From Halogranum amylolyticum (GTDB taxonomy: Archaea; Halobacteriota; Halobacteria; Halobacteriales; Haloferacaceae), in contig NZ_FODV01000025.1 of NCBI RefSeq assembly GCF_900110465.1, positions 1 to 59,621 on the forward strand: a stretch of DNA of 59,621 bases, given 5' to 3'. Below, one piece after another: positions 18,016 to 27,378 of the stretch (position 1 is its first letter; each line of letters starts with the position of its first letter). Position numbers and translations under genes: made by a program. The notes under the pieces were generated by a model. It was not told the origin of the DNA and ran no database searches. It saw only the letters and a program-made list of their open reading frames with translations.

Positions 18016-18969
18016 ATGCGCCGACTCGGACTCCGTCTTCTGATGGCCGCGGTCGGGCTGTCGCTCTTGATGCTCTATCTCGGCGTCGCCTACGTCGGCT
18101 TCCTCGCTCTCGCGACGGTGTTCTCCTCGCGCAGCGACCTGACGACGACGGTGCTGCTCGTGGCCGTTCTGACGCTCCTGTTCGGCTTCCTCAGCTACCG
18201 CTTCGGGACGGCGCAGATGCTCGACTCGATGGACGCCGTCGAACTCGACCGCGAGTACGGCGCCGGACTCTACCGGCGTCTCGACCGCCTGTGTGCGGAG
18301 ATGGACGTCGCGCCGCCGACGGTGTTCGTCGCGCGGATGCAGCTGCCGAACGCGATGGCGCTCGGTACCGCCCGCGGGGGGGCGCTCGTCTTCGATCGAT
18401 CGCTGCTGTGGCTGTTGACGCCCGCCGAGTTCGAGGCGATCGTCGCCCACGAACTCGCCCACCTGGAGAGCCACGACGGCCTCGTCCAGACGCTCGCTTA
18501 CAGCGCGCTGCGGACGCTCGTCGGACTCGTTCTCGTCGTCGCGTTGCCGTTCGTCATCGTCGTCACCGGGCTCGGCCGGGCGTTCGGCTGGCTGAACGGC
18601 CGGCCGGCGGAGTGGAACGCCTCACCGTTCGGCCGCCTCCGCGACCGTATCAGTCAGGCCGTCGCCCTGTTGTTCGTCGGGCTGACGTTGCTCGTCCGAG
18701 CCCACTCGCGTCGGCGAGAGTTCGCCGCCGACGACCGCGCCGTCGAGGTCACGGGTGACCCGCTGGCGCTGGCACGGGCGCTCCGCCGCATCGAACGCGC
18801 CTCACAGCCGACGCGGGGTCTCCGGTCCCCGCTGACCATCTACGGTCCCGAAGAGAGTCAGCTCGGACGGCTGCTGTCGACTCATCCGCCGATGGACGAC
18901 CGCGTCCAGCGACTTGCCGAGCGCGCTGAACGTCGGCGTCGGGACGCGACGACGATTCCTATTCGGTGA
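18016..18969 (+). CDS. M48-family membrane metalloprotease (HtpX-like)
   Basis: 317 aa. Two N-terminal membrane segments (GLSLLMLYLGVAYVGFLALA, VLLVAVLTLLFGFLS) precede the zinc motif HELAH at about residue 146 with the following ESHDG. Downstream is the third ligand region ADDRAVEVTG. HtpX proteases degrade damaged membrane proteins with the active site facing the cytoplasm. The start at 18016 is placed at the first residues before the first membrane helix. Upstream frame residues belong to non-coding sequence and the zinc-finger gene. Confidence 0.9.
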   Translation: MRRLGLRLLMAAVGLSLLMLYLGVAYVGFLALATVFSSRSDLTTTVLLVAVLTLLFGFLSYRFGTAQMLDSMDAVELDREYGAGLYRRLDRLCAEMDVAPPTVFVARMQLPNAMALGTARGGALVFDRSLLWLLTPAEFEAIVAHELAHLESHDGLVQTLAYSALRTLVGLVLVVALPFVIVVTGLGRAFGWLNGRPAEWNASPFGRLRDRISQAVALLFVGLTLLVRAHSRRREFAADDRAVEVTGDPLALARALRRIERASQPTRGLRSPLTIYGPEESQLGRLLSTHPPMDDRVQRLAERAERRRRDATTIPIR

Positions 18970-19098
18970 CCCGGGCGAGAGAGCCTATGAGAGACGTCGA
19001 AGCCGCGCTCGACGGGCTCGACCTCGGCGAACTCCGGAGTGTCGTCCGCTGACGCCTCGGGGCGAACCGTTTTCTTCCGACCGTCCGTCGGTTCACGT

Positions 19099-19269
19099 AT
19101 GGTCGCCGAGTTCGGATTCGCCCTCCTCGTGTTCCTGCTCGCCGTCGCCGCCCCGTTCGCCCTGTACGTTCTCGTCTCCGCAGAGACGGACGACCTCCCG
19201 GTGATGGACCGCATGGCGGCCGAGCGAGTCGCTAGACGGGACGTCGACGACGCCGACGAACGGGACTAA
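19099..19269 (+). CDS. 56-aa single-pass membrane protein, unknown
   Basis: A hydrophobic N-terminal helix (FGFALLVFLLAVAAPFALYV) is followed by a charged cytoplasmic tail ending DVDDADERD. The ATG at 19099 immediately precedes the helix. No family recognised. Confidence 0.6.
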   Translation: MVAEFGFALLVFLLAVAAPFALYVLVSAETDDLPVMDRMAAERVARRDVDDADERD

Positions 19270-19309
19270 CCCGGAAAGCGACAAGACGCTGGAGCCACTA
19301 CAGTAGAGT

Positions 19310-19639
19310 GTGACCGACGACACCGATACGTGGCAGATGGACGCCCGCACTCGGCTCAGTGTGCTGTCGGCCAATCTGGAGACGCTGGCGGGGTTGGCGA
19401 TGACGCTCGCCGACGAGGCGGAGCACCCGCGGAGCCGCGAGTTCGACGCGCTCGCGACGGCGTTCCGCGAGGAGTCGCTCGTCATCCAGGACGCCCTCCA
19501 GTCGGGCACCACGAGAGAACAGGAGGAGACGTTCCGGATGGCGCTCGACAACCTCGTCCAGTTGCGCGAGGAGACCTCTCCGCGGGTGCTCTCGGCGCTC
19601 GACGAGCGTGCCGAAGGGTCGCTGGAGACGTTCGAGTAG
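19310..19639 (+). CDS. Helical protein of unknown function
   Basis: 109 aa from a GTG start. The whole chain is predicted helical and acidic, with heptad-like stretches such as LSVLSANLETLAGLAMTLAD and REQEETFRMALDNLVQL, so it may form a helical bundle or dimer. Strong GC3 from the first codon supports the start. No motif identified. Confidence 0.6.
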   Translation: MTDDTDTWQMDARTRLSVLSANLETLAGLAMTLADEAEHPRSREFDALATAFREESLVIQDALQSGTTREQEETFRMALDNLVQLREETSPRVLSALDERAEGSLETFE

Positions 19640-19780
19640 CCACCCGCCGCGACGTCCTTTCCTGCCACGGGTCGACCGCCCCTGCCCGCCCACGCCGCCA
19701 GCGACCGCGCTCCGTCTCCGCGCCGTGAACGGTTTTCCCCGAGGCGAACGCACTTACGGCTCACCCCAGAACTCCCACGC

Positions 19781-20749
19781 ATGGAGTACACGACACTCGG
19801 TGACACGGGGACAACCGTCAGTCGCCTCTGTCTCGGCTGTATGAGCTTCGGGAGCAGCCACGACTGGATGCTCGACCGCGAGGAGGGGGAAGAGCTCGTC
19901 AAGCGGGCCATCGAGTTAGGGATCAACTTCTTCGACACCGCCAACGTCTACTCTGCGGGCGAGAGCGAGTCGATCCTCGGCGACGTGCTCGCCGAGTACG
20001 ACCGCGACGAGCTGGTCGTCGCCACGAAGGTACGGTTCCCGGGAGCGACCGAACACGAGAACGCCGAAGGTCTCTCGCGGAAGACGATCGAACAGGAGCT
20101 GGAGAACTCTCTCGACCGACTGGGGATGGACACCGTCGACCTCTATCAGATCCACCGCTGGGACTACGATACGCCCATTGAGCAGACCCTCCGGGCGCTC
20201 GACGACGCCGTCCGACGCGGGAAGGTCCGCTATCTCGGCGCGTCGTCGATGTGGGCCCACCAGTTCGCCGAGGCGCTCCACACCGCTGACCGCCTTGGTC
20301 TCGAACGGTTCCGGACGATGCAGAACCTCTACAACCTCGCCTACCGCGAGGAGGAACGCGAGATGCTGCCGCTCTGTGCGAAGGAAGACGTCGGTGTCAT
20401 GCCGTGGTCGCCGCTCGGCGCGGGCTACCTCACGCGCCCCCACGAGGAGTTCGACGCGACCACCCGCGGCGAACACGAGGACGACCTCGGGCGCCCGTAC
20501 AAGCAGGGCGGCGGCGTCGAGATCAACGAACGCGTGCAGGAGCTGGCCGACGAGAAGGGGGTCTCGATGGCACAGCTGTCGATGGCGTGGCTGCTGCACA
20601 AAGACGTCGTCACGACTCCCATCCTCGGTACGTCGAGTGTCGAGCATCTGGAGGCGGCCGTCGAGGCGTTCGACGTCGACCTGAGCGACAGCGAGATCGA
20701 GTACCTCGAAGAGCCGTACGAACCGGTTCCGGTCTCCGGCCACGAGTGA
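19781..20749 (+). CDS. Aldo/keto reductase
   Basis: 322 aa, close to the bacterial YajO/Tas-like length. Catalytic-tetrad segments: FFDTANVYSAGESE, VVATKV and LYQIHRWD. Other segments are VGVMPWSPLGAGYLTRP and TPILGTSSVEHLE for NADPH binding. It reduces a carbonyl substrate with NADPH. It differs from the shorter AKR at 16841, so they are not a recent duplication. It converges with the acyltransferase gene at 21027. Confidence 0.92.
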   Translation: MEYTTLGDTGTTVSRLCLGCMSFGSSHDWMLDREEGEELVKRAIELGINFFDTANVYSAGESESILGDVLAEYDRDELVVATKVRFPGATEHENAEGLSRKTIEQELENSLDRLGMDTVDLYQIHRWDYDTPIEQTLRALDDAVRRGKVRYLGASSMWAHQFAEALHTADRLGLERFRTMQNLYNLAYREEEREMLPLCAKEDVGVMPWSPLGAGYLTRPHEEFDATTRGEHEDDLGRPYKQGGGVEINERVQELADEKGVSMAQLSMAWLLHKDVVTTPILGTSSVEHLEAAVEAFDVDLSDSEIEYLEEPYEPVPVSGHE

Positions 20750-20828
20750 GCGTGAGGCGCTCGCTGCGGTCCGTCGGCCTATACAGCTAGACACCACTGA
20801 TATATGTGGACTGCCCGTTAAACACAAA

Positions 20829-20936
20829 CGCAATTTGCCCGTTCAGGCCCTGTTTCGACGGACAGGTCGCCGTTCGGAGTTTTGATACGCAAATTGCGGC
20901 ATTCCGGTGACGAGACGTCCTCCCACAGGACGTCTC
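20829..20936. repeat. Two inverted-repeat structures in a convergent intergenic region
   Basis: First, cgcaatttgc at 20829-20838 is the perfect complement of gcaaattgcg at 20889-20898. Second, gagacgtcct at 20912-20921 pairs with aggacgtctc at 20927-20936 around a 5-nt loop. They lie between the convergent 3' ends at 20749 and 21027. They may be transcript-end hairpins, or the worn terminus of an insertion element. No transposase fragment could be recognised. Confidence 0.45.
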
Positions 20937-21026
20937 TTCGCTGAGACCCGTAACTCGTCGGACGAGCACCCCAACGTGTGTCGAGAGGCTTCAGTACCGA
21001 CGGATCACGCCCGAAGCACCGAGAGA

Positions 21027-22160
21027 TCAGCCGTCGCTCGAACGCCCGTCTCGCGCCGCGTCCACGACGTACGACCGGAGACGAGCCAGCCACGGCGTGT
21101 GACTCCCTTCGATCTCGACGATGTGCAGCTTCGCCATGAGGAGATAGCCCCCCAGCGAGAGCACGTAGACGAGCGGCGTCACGACCAGTTGCCACGAGAG
21201 CGTCGTCGTCGGGTCGAACCCGATCGCCGGAGCCCACATCCGTTTCGTCGCGTGGATGAGGCGGAACATCGGCACGTGGATCAGATAGACTCCGAGAGCG
21301 TGTCGCCCCACTTTCGGGAGCACCGTGTTCTTCCCCCATCCCGGGTTCGAGAGCGCGTACGCGAAGAGCGCGAGCACGAAGAACACCGTCGAGAGCGTGT
21401 ACTCCGTCAGGTATATCGCCTCTCCGAGGACGTGGTCGCGGACGACGTAGCCGAGCACGTACTGTTCGACGAGCTGGGCGCCTGCGAAGAGACAGACCGC
21501 TCCGAAGTAGACGTGGCTACGGTCCTCGTTGGGGGTCCAGTCGACCGCGCTGATCGTGTATCCGAGCGCGACGTAGAAGAACCCGAAGAAGAGGGCGTCA
21601 CGCGTCCGGAGCGGGACGTCGACGAGCATTGGATAGCTCGTTCCGACGATGCCGACGAAATGAAAGAGCGCCGCGACGGGCAGCAGATAGCGGGTCTTGC
21701 CGACCTTGACGAAACACGCCACGAAGACGAGTGAGAAGAACAACGCCGTCAGAAACCACAGTGGGACGGTCATCGCGCTTCCGTAGTACAGGAAGTCGAG
21801 CAGGCTGAAGTTGCCGAGGCCACGGTCGATCACCGCAGTCGCGACGGGGACGCCTGCGAGGAGCGCGATCCCCGTCACTGTCGCCAGGGAGAGGAGTCTC
21901 CCGAAGAGATAGATGGAGCCGAGCTTTCCGGCAACACCGCCGACGACGGCTCTGACGTTGTCGGCGTTCACCGTCTTCGCGAAGAAGTAGCCGGACGTGA
22001 CGAAAAAGAACGGCACGTCGAACTGACCGACGGTGTCCAAGACGAAGTAGGCGTAGTTTCCGTACGCTTCGAAGCCACGAAACGGCTGGACGTGTGCGAC
22101 GACGATGAAGAAGATCGCGATCGCACGCAGCGTATCTATGCTGTGTATTCTGTCGCTCAT
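21027..22160 (-). CDS. Acyltransferase-3 family membrane protein
   Basis: 377 aa with about ten membrane segments. The N-terminus RIHSIDTLRAIAIFFIVVAH has the Arg and His typical of OafA/acyltransferase-3 enzymes, and FFFVTSGYFFAKTV matches the second conserved region. These transfer acetyl or other acyl groups onto surface sugars or lipids. The ATG at 22160 fits the family start better than the frame from 22196. The substrate is unknown. Confidence 0.85.
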   Translation of the reverse strand: MSDRIHSIDTLRAIAIFFIVVAHVQPFRGFEAYGNYAYFVLDTVGQFDVPFFFVTSGYFFAKTVNADNVRAVVGGVAGKLGSIYLFGRLLSLATVTGIALLAGVPVATAVIDRGLGNFSLLDFLYYGSAMTVPLWFLTALFFSLVFVACFVKVGKTRYLLPVAALFHFVGIVGTSYPMLVDVPLRTRDALFFGFFYVALGYTISAVDWTPNEDRSHVYFGAVCLFAGAQLVEQYVLGYVVRDHVLGEAIYLTEYTLSTVFFVLALFAYALSNPGWGKNTVLPKVGRHALGVYLIHVPMFRLIHATKRMWAPAIGFDPTTTLSWQLVVTPLVYVLSLGGYLLMAKLHIVEIEGSHTPWLARLRSYVVDAARDGRSSDG

Positions 22161-22438
22161 CGTGTTCAGAAGGTACGTGAGGTTCCGCTCTGCCACTTAA
22201 ACTCTCTGCGATGTTCGGAGGGGCCCGAACCGGTCGACGCTACCGAATCACAGGGGGATCGAGTCGCTCGCTCGTCGATCGAGAACCCTCTGATTCGCAA
22301 GTGCGACGACCACAGCGGGCCGGAGTCACCCCGCTTTCACCGTCCCGACGAGGGGCGTCCGAACCCGCACGTTGTCTCCGTGGGTCGGTGGTCGATACCC
22401 CACACGAGAAACGCCCAGCGTTCACGCCGGGGAAGACG

Positions 22439-22831
22439 TCACTTCGGCGCGAGCAACACCGCTCGGTCGGTGCTGAGGATGACGTCCTGTGCGGTGCTGC
22501 CGAACACCACTTTCCCGGTCGGACTGCGTCGTCGCGCGTACAGACAGACGACGTCGGCGTCGAACTTCTCGGCGGTGTCGACGATTGAGACGCCCGTCTT
22601 TCCGGTCGTCTCGTAGAGTTCGACCTCGAACCCCGCCTCGAGCAGCGCCGACTCGGCGGCGTCGACGGCGGGGACGTCGTCGAGCGTCGACTCGGTGTCG
22701 TCCATCGGGAAGTTGTGGTGGACGAGCGTCCGGACGTTGTCGGGGTCGAAGAGGTCACACACGAGTCGCGCCTGCTTCTCGCTTCGGTCGGTGTCGTCGT
22801 CGACCGCGAGGAGAACCGTCTGCTGTGCCAT
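22439..22831 (-). CDS. Universal stress (UspA) family protein
   Basis: 130 aa, one Usp domain. It begins TVLLAVDDDTDRSEKQARLV and ends with GKVVFGSTAQDVILSTDRAV, the nucleotide-binding GSTAxxVxxxxxxxVL region. It probably binds ATP. The ATG at 22831 directly precedes the first strand. Confidence 0.9.
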   Translation of the reverse strand: MAQQTVLLAVDDDTDRSEKQARLVCDLFDPDNVRTLVHHNFPMDDTESTLDDVPAVDAAESALLEAGFEVELYETTGKTGVSIVDTAEKFDADVVCLYARRRSPTGKVVFGSTAQDVILSTDRAVLLAPK

Positions 22832-23026
22832 GGTCTGCCTACGACCGCGACCGACAAAGGCGTACCCGCTGACGAGCGTCTTCGCGGCCGGAAGCGGTTG
22901 TCGCTCCGTCAGGTTCATATATTTTCATAAACCAGTTCACATCAGTAATGTCAGCTTACTCAACGTGTCTTTCGGGCGTTCACTCTCTTGGCGGGCGTCT
23001 GGCGGCGCTCAGAGGGGCGTGAACAG

Positions 23027-24091
23027 ATGGACCGCCGCACGTTCGTCGCCCTGCTCTCCGCCGGCGTCGCAGGCTGTACCGGCACGAAGTCCGCGACCCC
23101 CTCGGACACGGTGACGTCGGCGTCGCCGGTGACCTCGTCCACGACGACGACTGCCTCGCCGACGGACTCACCCGAACCGACGACCGAGTCGCCCGACGAG
23201 GCTGCGTTCGCGGTCGACGGCCATCCCGTCGAGCGGAACCGCTACGACCTCCAGCGAGTCTCCTACGAGAACCGCCCCCAGTTCATCCTCGACCGGCGCG
23301 AACCGCCGCGCTGTGCGTACAACGTCGCCGAACTCGACGGGATCGACGACCTCCAGACCGCGACCGTCGACGGCGACACCGGCCACATGCCGATCCGAAC
23401 CTCGCGGATGGTGATGCGGCTGCTCCACTGCAACCGCGAGATCGACCGCGAGGCCTACCTCGAACGAGCCGAGGAGATCGCCGCCGCCTACCTCGACTCG
23501 GCGACGGTGGTCGACGGACTCCCGTACTTCGCGTACACGCTCGCCAAGGGCGGGTCCGGCGAGGACTTCGCGCCGCCGTGGTACTCGGGGATGGCGCAGG
23601 GGACGTCGCTGTCGGCGTTCCTCAGACTCTACGAGCAGACCGGCGACGAGGCGTACATGGACGTCGCCGACGACGTCTTCGCGACGTTCACTCGGACCGG
23701 CCCCCGCGAGGAGCCGTGGACCGTCATGGTCGACGACGACGGCTACTACTGGATTGAGGAGTATCCGCACGACCCGCCGACGCACGTCCTCAACGGGTTC
23801 AACGTCGGTCTCTGGGGGCTGTACGAGTACTGGCTGTTCACCGAGACCGAGGAGAGTCGCGCGCTGGTGGAGGCGGCCATCACGACGATCGAACGCTACA
23901 TCGAGGAGTTCCGCGTCCCGGGCGAAGTCAGTTGGTACGGTCTCAACCGCGGCTATCGGGGCAACGAGTACTACCACGCGGTCCACATCCGCCAGCTCCG
24001 CGAACTCCACCGCATCAGTGGCGATCCGTACTTCGCCGAGATGGAGGCCGCCTTCGACGAGGACAGCCCCGAGTCGGCGGGCCTGAAGTGA
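23027..24091 (+). CDS. D-glucuronyl C5-epimerase-like lipoprotein
   Basis: 354 aa. The N-terminus is a Tat-like lipoprotein signal (MDRRTFVALLSAGVAGC), then a Thr/Ser/Pro-rich linker to about residue 60. The rest resembles the C-terminal domain of heparosan D-glucuronyl C5-epimerase: WYSGMAQGTSLSAFLRLYEQ, WIEEYPHDPPTHVLNGFNVG and YEYWLF, with WYGLNRGYRGNEYYH near the end. Such a domain suggests action on uronic-acid-containing surface or exopolysaccharide. It is anchored outside the cell. No glycosyltransferase cluster is next to it. Substrate is inferred only. Confidence 0.8.
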   Translation: MDRRTFVALLSAGVAGCTGTKSATPSDTVTSASPVTSSTTTTASPTDSPEPTTESPDEAAFAVDGHPVERNRYDLQRVSYENRPQFILDRREPPRCAYNVAELDGIDDLQTATVDGDTGHMPIRTSRMVMRLLHCNREIDREAYLERAEEIAAAYLDSATVVDGLPYFAYTLAKGGSGEDFAPPWYSGMAQGTSLSAFLRLYEQTGDEAYMDVADDVFATFTRTGPREEPWTVMVDDDGYYWIEEYPHDPPTHVLNGFNVGLWGLYEYWLFTETEESRALVEAAITTIERYIEEFRVPGEVSWYGLNRGYRGNEYYHAVHIRQLRELHRISGDPYFAEMEAAFDEDSPESAGLK

Positions 24092-24208
24092 CCGGGTGAC
24101 GCACCCCGCTGACCCGGGCAGGCATGGTCGGCCTTCCCGACCCCGCACTGTCGGCAGCCGTGAGTGCGAAAACAACATTCTTCAACGCACTCTGTGATTG
24201 ATTCGACA

Positions 24209-26065
24209 ATGTCTGACCCCGACAGTCGGACCCGACCCCAGAACGGTCGGGAGCACGCCGAGAACGACGCCCATATGTCGGACGAGGCCGTTCCCGATCG
24301 GTTCTCCTCCGACGAGGTGTTCCGTCGGATCGTCGCCGACGCCGATCACGAGATCACCTCGGGGACGCGCGAACTGTTCTTCAGCGCGCTGGCAGGTGGA
24401 CTCGCCATCACCATCACGCTCGTCGTGTACGCGTCGATGTATCCGAAGACGGACAGCAGCATCGTCGCCACGCTCCTCTACCCGATCGGCTTCGTCTACA
24501 TCATCATCGGCGGCTACCAGCTCTACACCGAGAACACGCTGCCGCCGGTCGCGCTGACGCTCGAGCGGTTGGCGTCGATCCCGTCGTTGCTCCGCCACTG
24601 GGCGGTCGTCCTCGCCGGCAACTTCCTCGGCGGTGCGATCGGTGCGGTCGTGCTCGCGTTCGGCGGCGTGCTCTCCCCCGAGGCGGCGACGGTGGCGGCG
24701 GACTTCGCCATCGAGGGCGTCTACGAGACGTCCCGGTGGGAGCTGTTCTTCAAGGGCGCGTACGCGGGACTGGTCGTCGCCGGCGTCGTCTGGATGAACT
24801 TCGCCGCCAGCGACACGGTCTCGCGGCTGCTCATCGTCTATCTGGCGTTCCTCGTGGTGCCGCTGGGGAACCTCTTTCACGTCGTCGTCTCCTTCACGGA
24901 GGCGGTCTACCTGATGCTGGTCGGCGATCTGGGGCTCCTGTTGGCGATGACCGACTTCATCGTCCCGGTGTTGCTCGGCAACACCATCGGCGGTGTCGTC
25001 CTCGTCACCGTCGTCAACTACTATCAGACCACCGAGGAACGACTCGAGACTGCCCGCTTCGAGAACGTCCGACGGCTCTCGGTCCGCGAGTGGCTGCTCG
25101 GGGGGCTGGCGGGTCGGTCGTACGTCCCGCTCGTCGACACCGTCGAGGAGTTCGTTCGGGACCCCAACTCCTACCGGATCTTGGTCCCCATCGCGAACCC
25201 GCGGACCGAGTCGGAACTCGTCAAGATGGCCTGTGCGCTCGCCAGCACTCGCGAACGCGGAACCGTCCACGTCGTCCACATCGTCCAGGCACCCCAGCAG
25301 CTCAGCAAGAGCGACAAGCGAACCCAGCGCGACCAGATCGTCCGGGAGTCGAACAGACTACTGGATGACATCAGCCAGATCGGCGAACAGTACGACGTCA
25401 AGTTCGAGACGTCGACCATCGTCACGCACCGCTCCTTCGAGGACGTCTTCGACCGGGCGAACCGAACCCGGCCGGATCTCGTGATGATGAACTGGGAGGA
25501 GAACGGACTGTGGGCCTCCGCCCGCGCAGAGCGACCGATCGCCGAACTGACCAACCGACTCCCCTGTGACTTCCTCGTCGTCAAGGACCGCGGACTCGAC
25601 TACTCGCGGGTGCTCCTGCCGACGGCGGGCGGTCCCGACTCGGACTTGAGCGCCGAGGTCGCGCGGACGTTCCGGTCGGTCGCCGGTTCCGAGATCTCGC
25701 TCATGCACGTCGTCGATGACCCGAGCGAGCGCGAAGCGGGCGAACGCTTCCTCCGGAACTGGGCCGTCGACCACGATCTGCCGGATGCGACCCGGATCGT
25801 CGACGACTCCGGCGACGTAGAAGGGGCGATAAAACGCGAGGCCGCCGACAGCACGGTCGTCCTCCTCGGTGCGACCGAACAGGGGCTGCTCTCCCGGCTG
25901 GTCACCGACTCGCTGCATCTGAACGTCGTCGACGAGGTCGACTGCTCGGTGCTGTTGGCCGAGCGCCCCAGCGACCGCTCGTTCGGCGAGCGGCTGTTCG
26001 GCGGCGGGCAACGGCGCAAGGTGAGAGCACCCCACGGAAGTAACCACGACGATCGAGACGAGTAG
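24209..26065 (+). CDS. FNT-family channel fused to two UspA domains
   Basis: 618 aa. Residues about 45-300 form a formate/nitrite-transporter-type membrane domain with six or so helices and the pore-region segment LGNLFHVVVSFTEAVYLM, reminiscent of the YfdC subgroup. From about residue 318 is a first UspA domain (YRILVPIANPR), and from about 463 a second (YSRVLLPTAGGP). The last about 20 residues are basic. The fold order suggests a cytoplasmic nucleotide-sensing module gating a small-anion channel. The ATG at 24209 follows an AT-containing leader. A second in-frame ATG lies about 23 codons on. Confidence 0.85.
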   Translation: MSDPDSRTRPQNGREHAENDAHMSDEAVPDRFSSDEVFRRIVADADHEITSGTRELFFSALAGGLAITITLVVYASMYPKTDSSIVATLLYPIGFVYIIIGGYQLYTENTLPPVALTLERLASIPSLLRHWAVVLAGNFLGGAIGAVVLAFGGVLSPEAATVAADFAIEGVYETSRWELFFKGAYAGLVVAGVVWMNFAASDTVSRLLIVYLAFLVVPLGNLFHVVVSFTEAVYLMLVGDLGLLLAMTDFIVPVLLGNTIGGVVLVTVVNYYQTTEERLETARFENVRRLSVREWLLGGLAGRSYVPLVDTVEEFVRDPNSYRILVPIANPRTESELVKMACALASTRERGTVHVVHIVQAPQQLSKSDKRTQRDQIVRESNRLLDDISQIGEQYDVKFETSTIVTHRSFEDVFDRANRTRPDLVMMNWEENGLWASARAERPIAELTNRLPCDFLVVKDRGLDYSRVLLPTAGGPDSDLSAEVARTFRSVAGSEISLMHVVDDPSEREAGERFLRNWAVDHDLPDATRIVDDSGDVEGAIKREAADSTVVLLGATEQGLLSRLVTDSLHLNVVDEVDCSVLLAERPSDRSFGERLFGGGQRRKVRAPHGSNHDDRDE

Positions 26066-26125
26066 TCGGGGCCGACGCTCCCGTCGGACGGCAGGTACAT
26101 ACTTCTCCGACACCTTGATCGAGGT

Positions 26126-26659
26126 ATGATCGAGACGGCGACCTTCGGTGGCGGCTGCTTCTGGTGCGTCGAAGCGGCGTTCGAGGAACTCGACGGCGTC
26201 GAGACGGTGACGTCGGGCTACGCCGGCGGCCACACAGACGACCCCACGTACCGGGAGGTCTGCTCCGGCACGACCGGACACGCCGAAGTGGTACAGATCG
26301 AGTACGACCCCGACGTCATCGCCTACGACGAACTGCTGGAGGTCTTCTTCACGATCCACGACCCGACGCAGCTGAACCGCCAGGGGCCGGACGTCGGCAC
26401 GCAGTACCGGTCTATCGTGCTGTACCACGACGACGACCAGCGAGCGCTCGCAGAGTCATACGTCGAAGCGTTGGACGAGGAGGGCGGCTACGACGACGAC
26501 GTCGTGACCGAGATCGAGCCGCTCGAGCGGTTCTACCGCGCCGAGGAGAAACATCAAGACTACTTCGCGAAGAACCCGAACGACGCGTACTGCTCGATGC
26601 ACGCCCAACCCAAAGTCGAGAAGGTCCGCGAGAAGTTCCGCGAGAAGCTGAAGGCGTAG
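26126..26659 (+). CDS. msrA: Peptide-methionine (S)-S-oxide reductase
   Basis: 177 aa. The active-site motif GGGCFWC is at residues 8-14, with catalytic Cys11. YRSIVLYHDDDQRALAE and the C-terminal DYFAKNPNDAYCSMHAQPKV complete the family pattern. It reduces methionine-S-sulfoxide in oxidised proteins, using thioredoxin. A TATA-like tacata at 26096-26101 sits about 27 nt upstream, so the mRNA is probably leaderless. Confidence 0.96.
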   Translation: MIETATFGGGCFWCVEAAFEELDGVETVTSGYAGGHTDDPTYREVCSGTTGHAEVVQIEYDPDVIAYDELLEVFFTIHDPTQLNRQGPDVGTQYRSIVLYHDDDQRALAESYVEALDEEGGYDDDVVTEIEPLERFYRAEEKHQDYFAKNPNDAYCSMHAQPKVEKVREKFREKLKA

Positions 26660-26788
26660 CGCGAGTCGTCGACGCGGCCATGTGAACCGGCGGTGCGGAG
26701 ACGCGACGCGGGAGTCGCCCGCGGTCCGGCGAGACTGTCGGCTCGCCGAGACTCAAGACTGATTACAGTTCGACACAGTACTGTTGCT

Positions 26789-27256
26789 ATGGAACAACGC
26801 AAGGCGAAGCGCACGTGGCTCGCGGTGGCTCTCGCCATCCCCGTCGTCGGGTTGGGCCACCTCTACCTGCGTCGCTGGGCGCGAGCCGCTGGCTGGCTCT
26901 TCTTGGTCGTCGTCGCGTCGGTCTTCGTCCCGCCCGAGGAGCTCGAGGCGCTGAACGCGACGTGGGAGCAGGGGCTCCTCGCCACCGGCAATGCGGCGAG
27001 CGTCCCCGCGCCGGACTTCCTCGCCCTCGCACCGGTGCTCGTCGTCGGCGTCCTGAGCATCGTCGACGCCTACCTCGTCGCACGGCGTCACAACGCCCAG
27101 TTCCGTGCCGAGCAGGCGGCGGTCGCCGCCGGAGACGACGCCGAGGCCGGCGTCGAGTGTCCCTCCTGCGGTCGAGAGGTCGACCCGGAACTGGACTTCT
27201 GTCACTGGTGTACGACGCGGTTGCAGCGTCCCGACGAGGAGACGACCGACGTCTGA
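26789..27256 (+). CDS. Membrane protein with C-terminal zinc ribbon
   Basis: 155 aa. Residues about 10-100 hold three hydrophobic segments (AVALAIPVVGLGHLYLRRWA, AGWLFLVVVASVFV and a third ending at VDAYLVARRH). The C-terminus has CPSCGREVDPELDFCHWC, a zinc ribbon seen in many haloarchaeal membrane proteins. The first helix pair resembles TM2-type proteins. Start at 26789 is just before the first helix; the longer open frame is Arg-rich shadow. Confidence 0.75.
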   Translation: MEQRKAKRTWLAVALAIPVVGLGHLYLRRWARAAGWLFLVVVASVFVPPEELEALNATWEQGLLATGNAASVPAPDFLALAPVLVVGVLSIVDAYLVARRHNAQFRAEQAAVAAGDDAEAGVECPSCGREVDPELDFCHWCTTRLQRPDEETTDV

Positions 27257-27378
27257 ACACGGTCCGAGACGACGTCGACACGAGCTAAACGACCCGACGC
27301 TCGAGCGCGAACGCCGTCGCTCTCGGCTCTCCGGCTCGCTTTCCCGCCGGTGTCGAACTCGTGATAGCTGTGTCCCCG

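Noticed and set aside
18987..19052. 21-codon ORF starting MRDVEAALDGLDLGELRSVV
   Set aside because: Too short to support, no overlap with a neighbour and no clear promoter, although its bias is coding-like.
20818..21339. Minus-strand frame containing RRDVLWEDVSSPECRNLRIK, which looks protein-like
   Set aside because: Most of it is antisense to the acyltransferase gene. The tail could be a transposon remnant but no family could be named.
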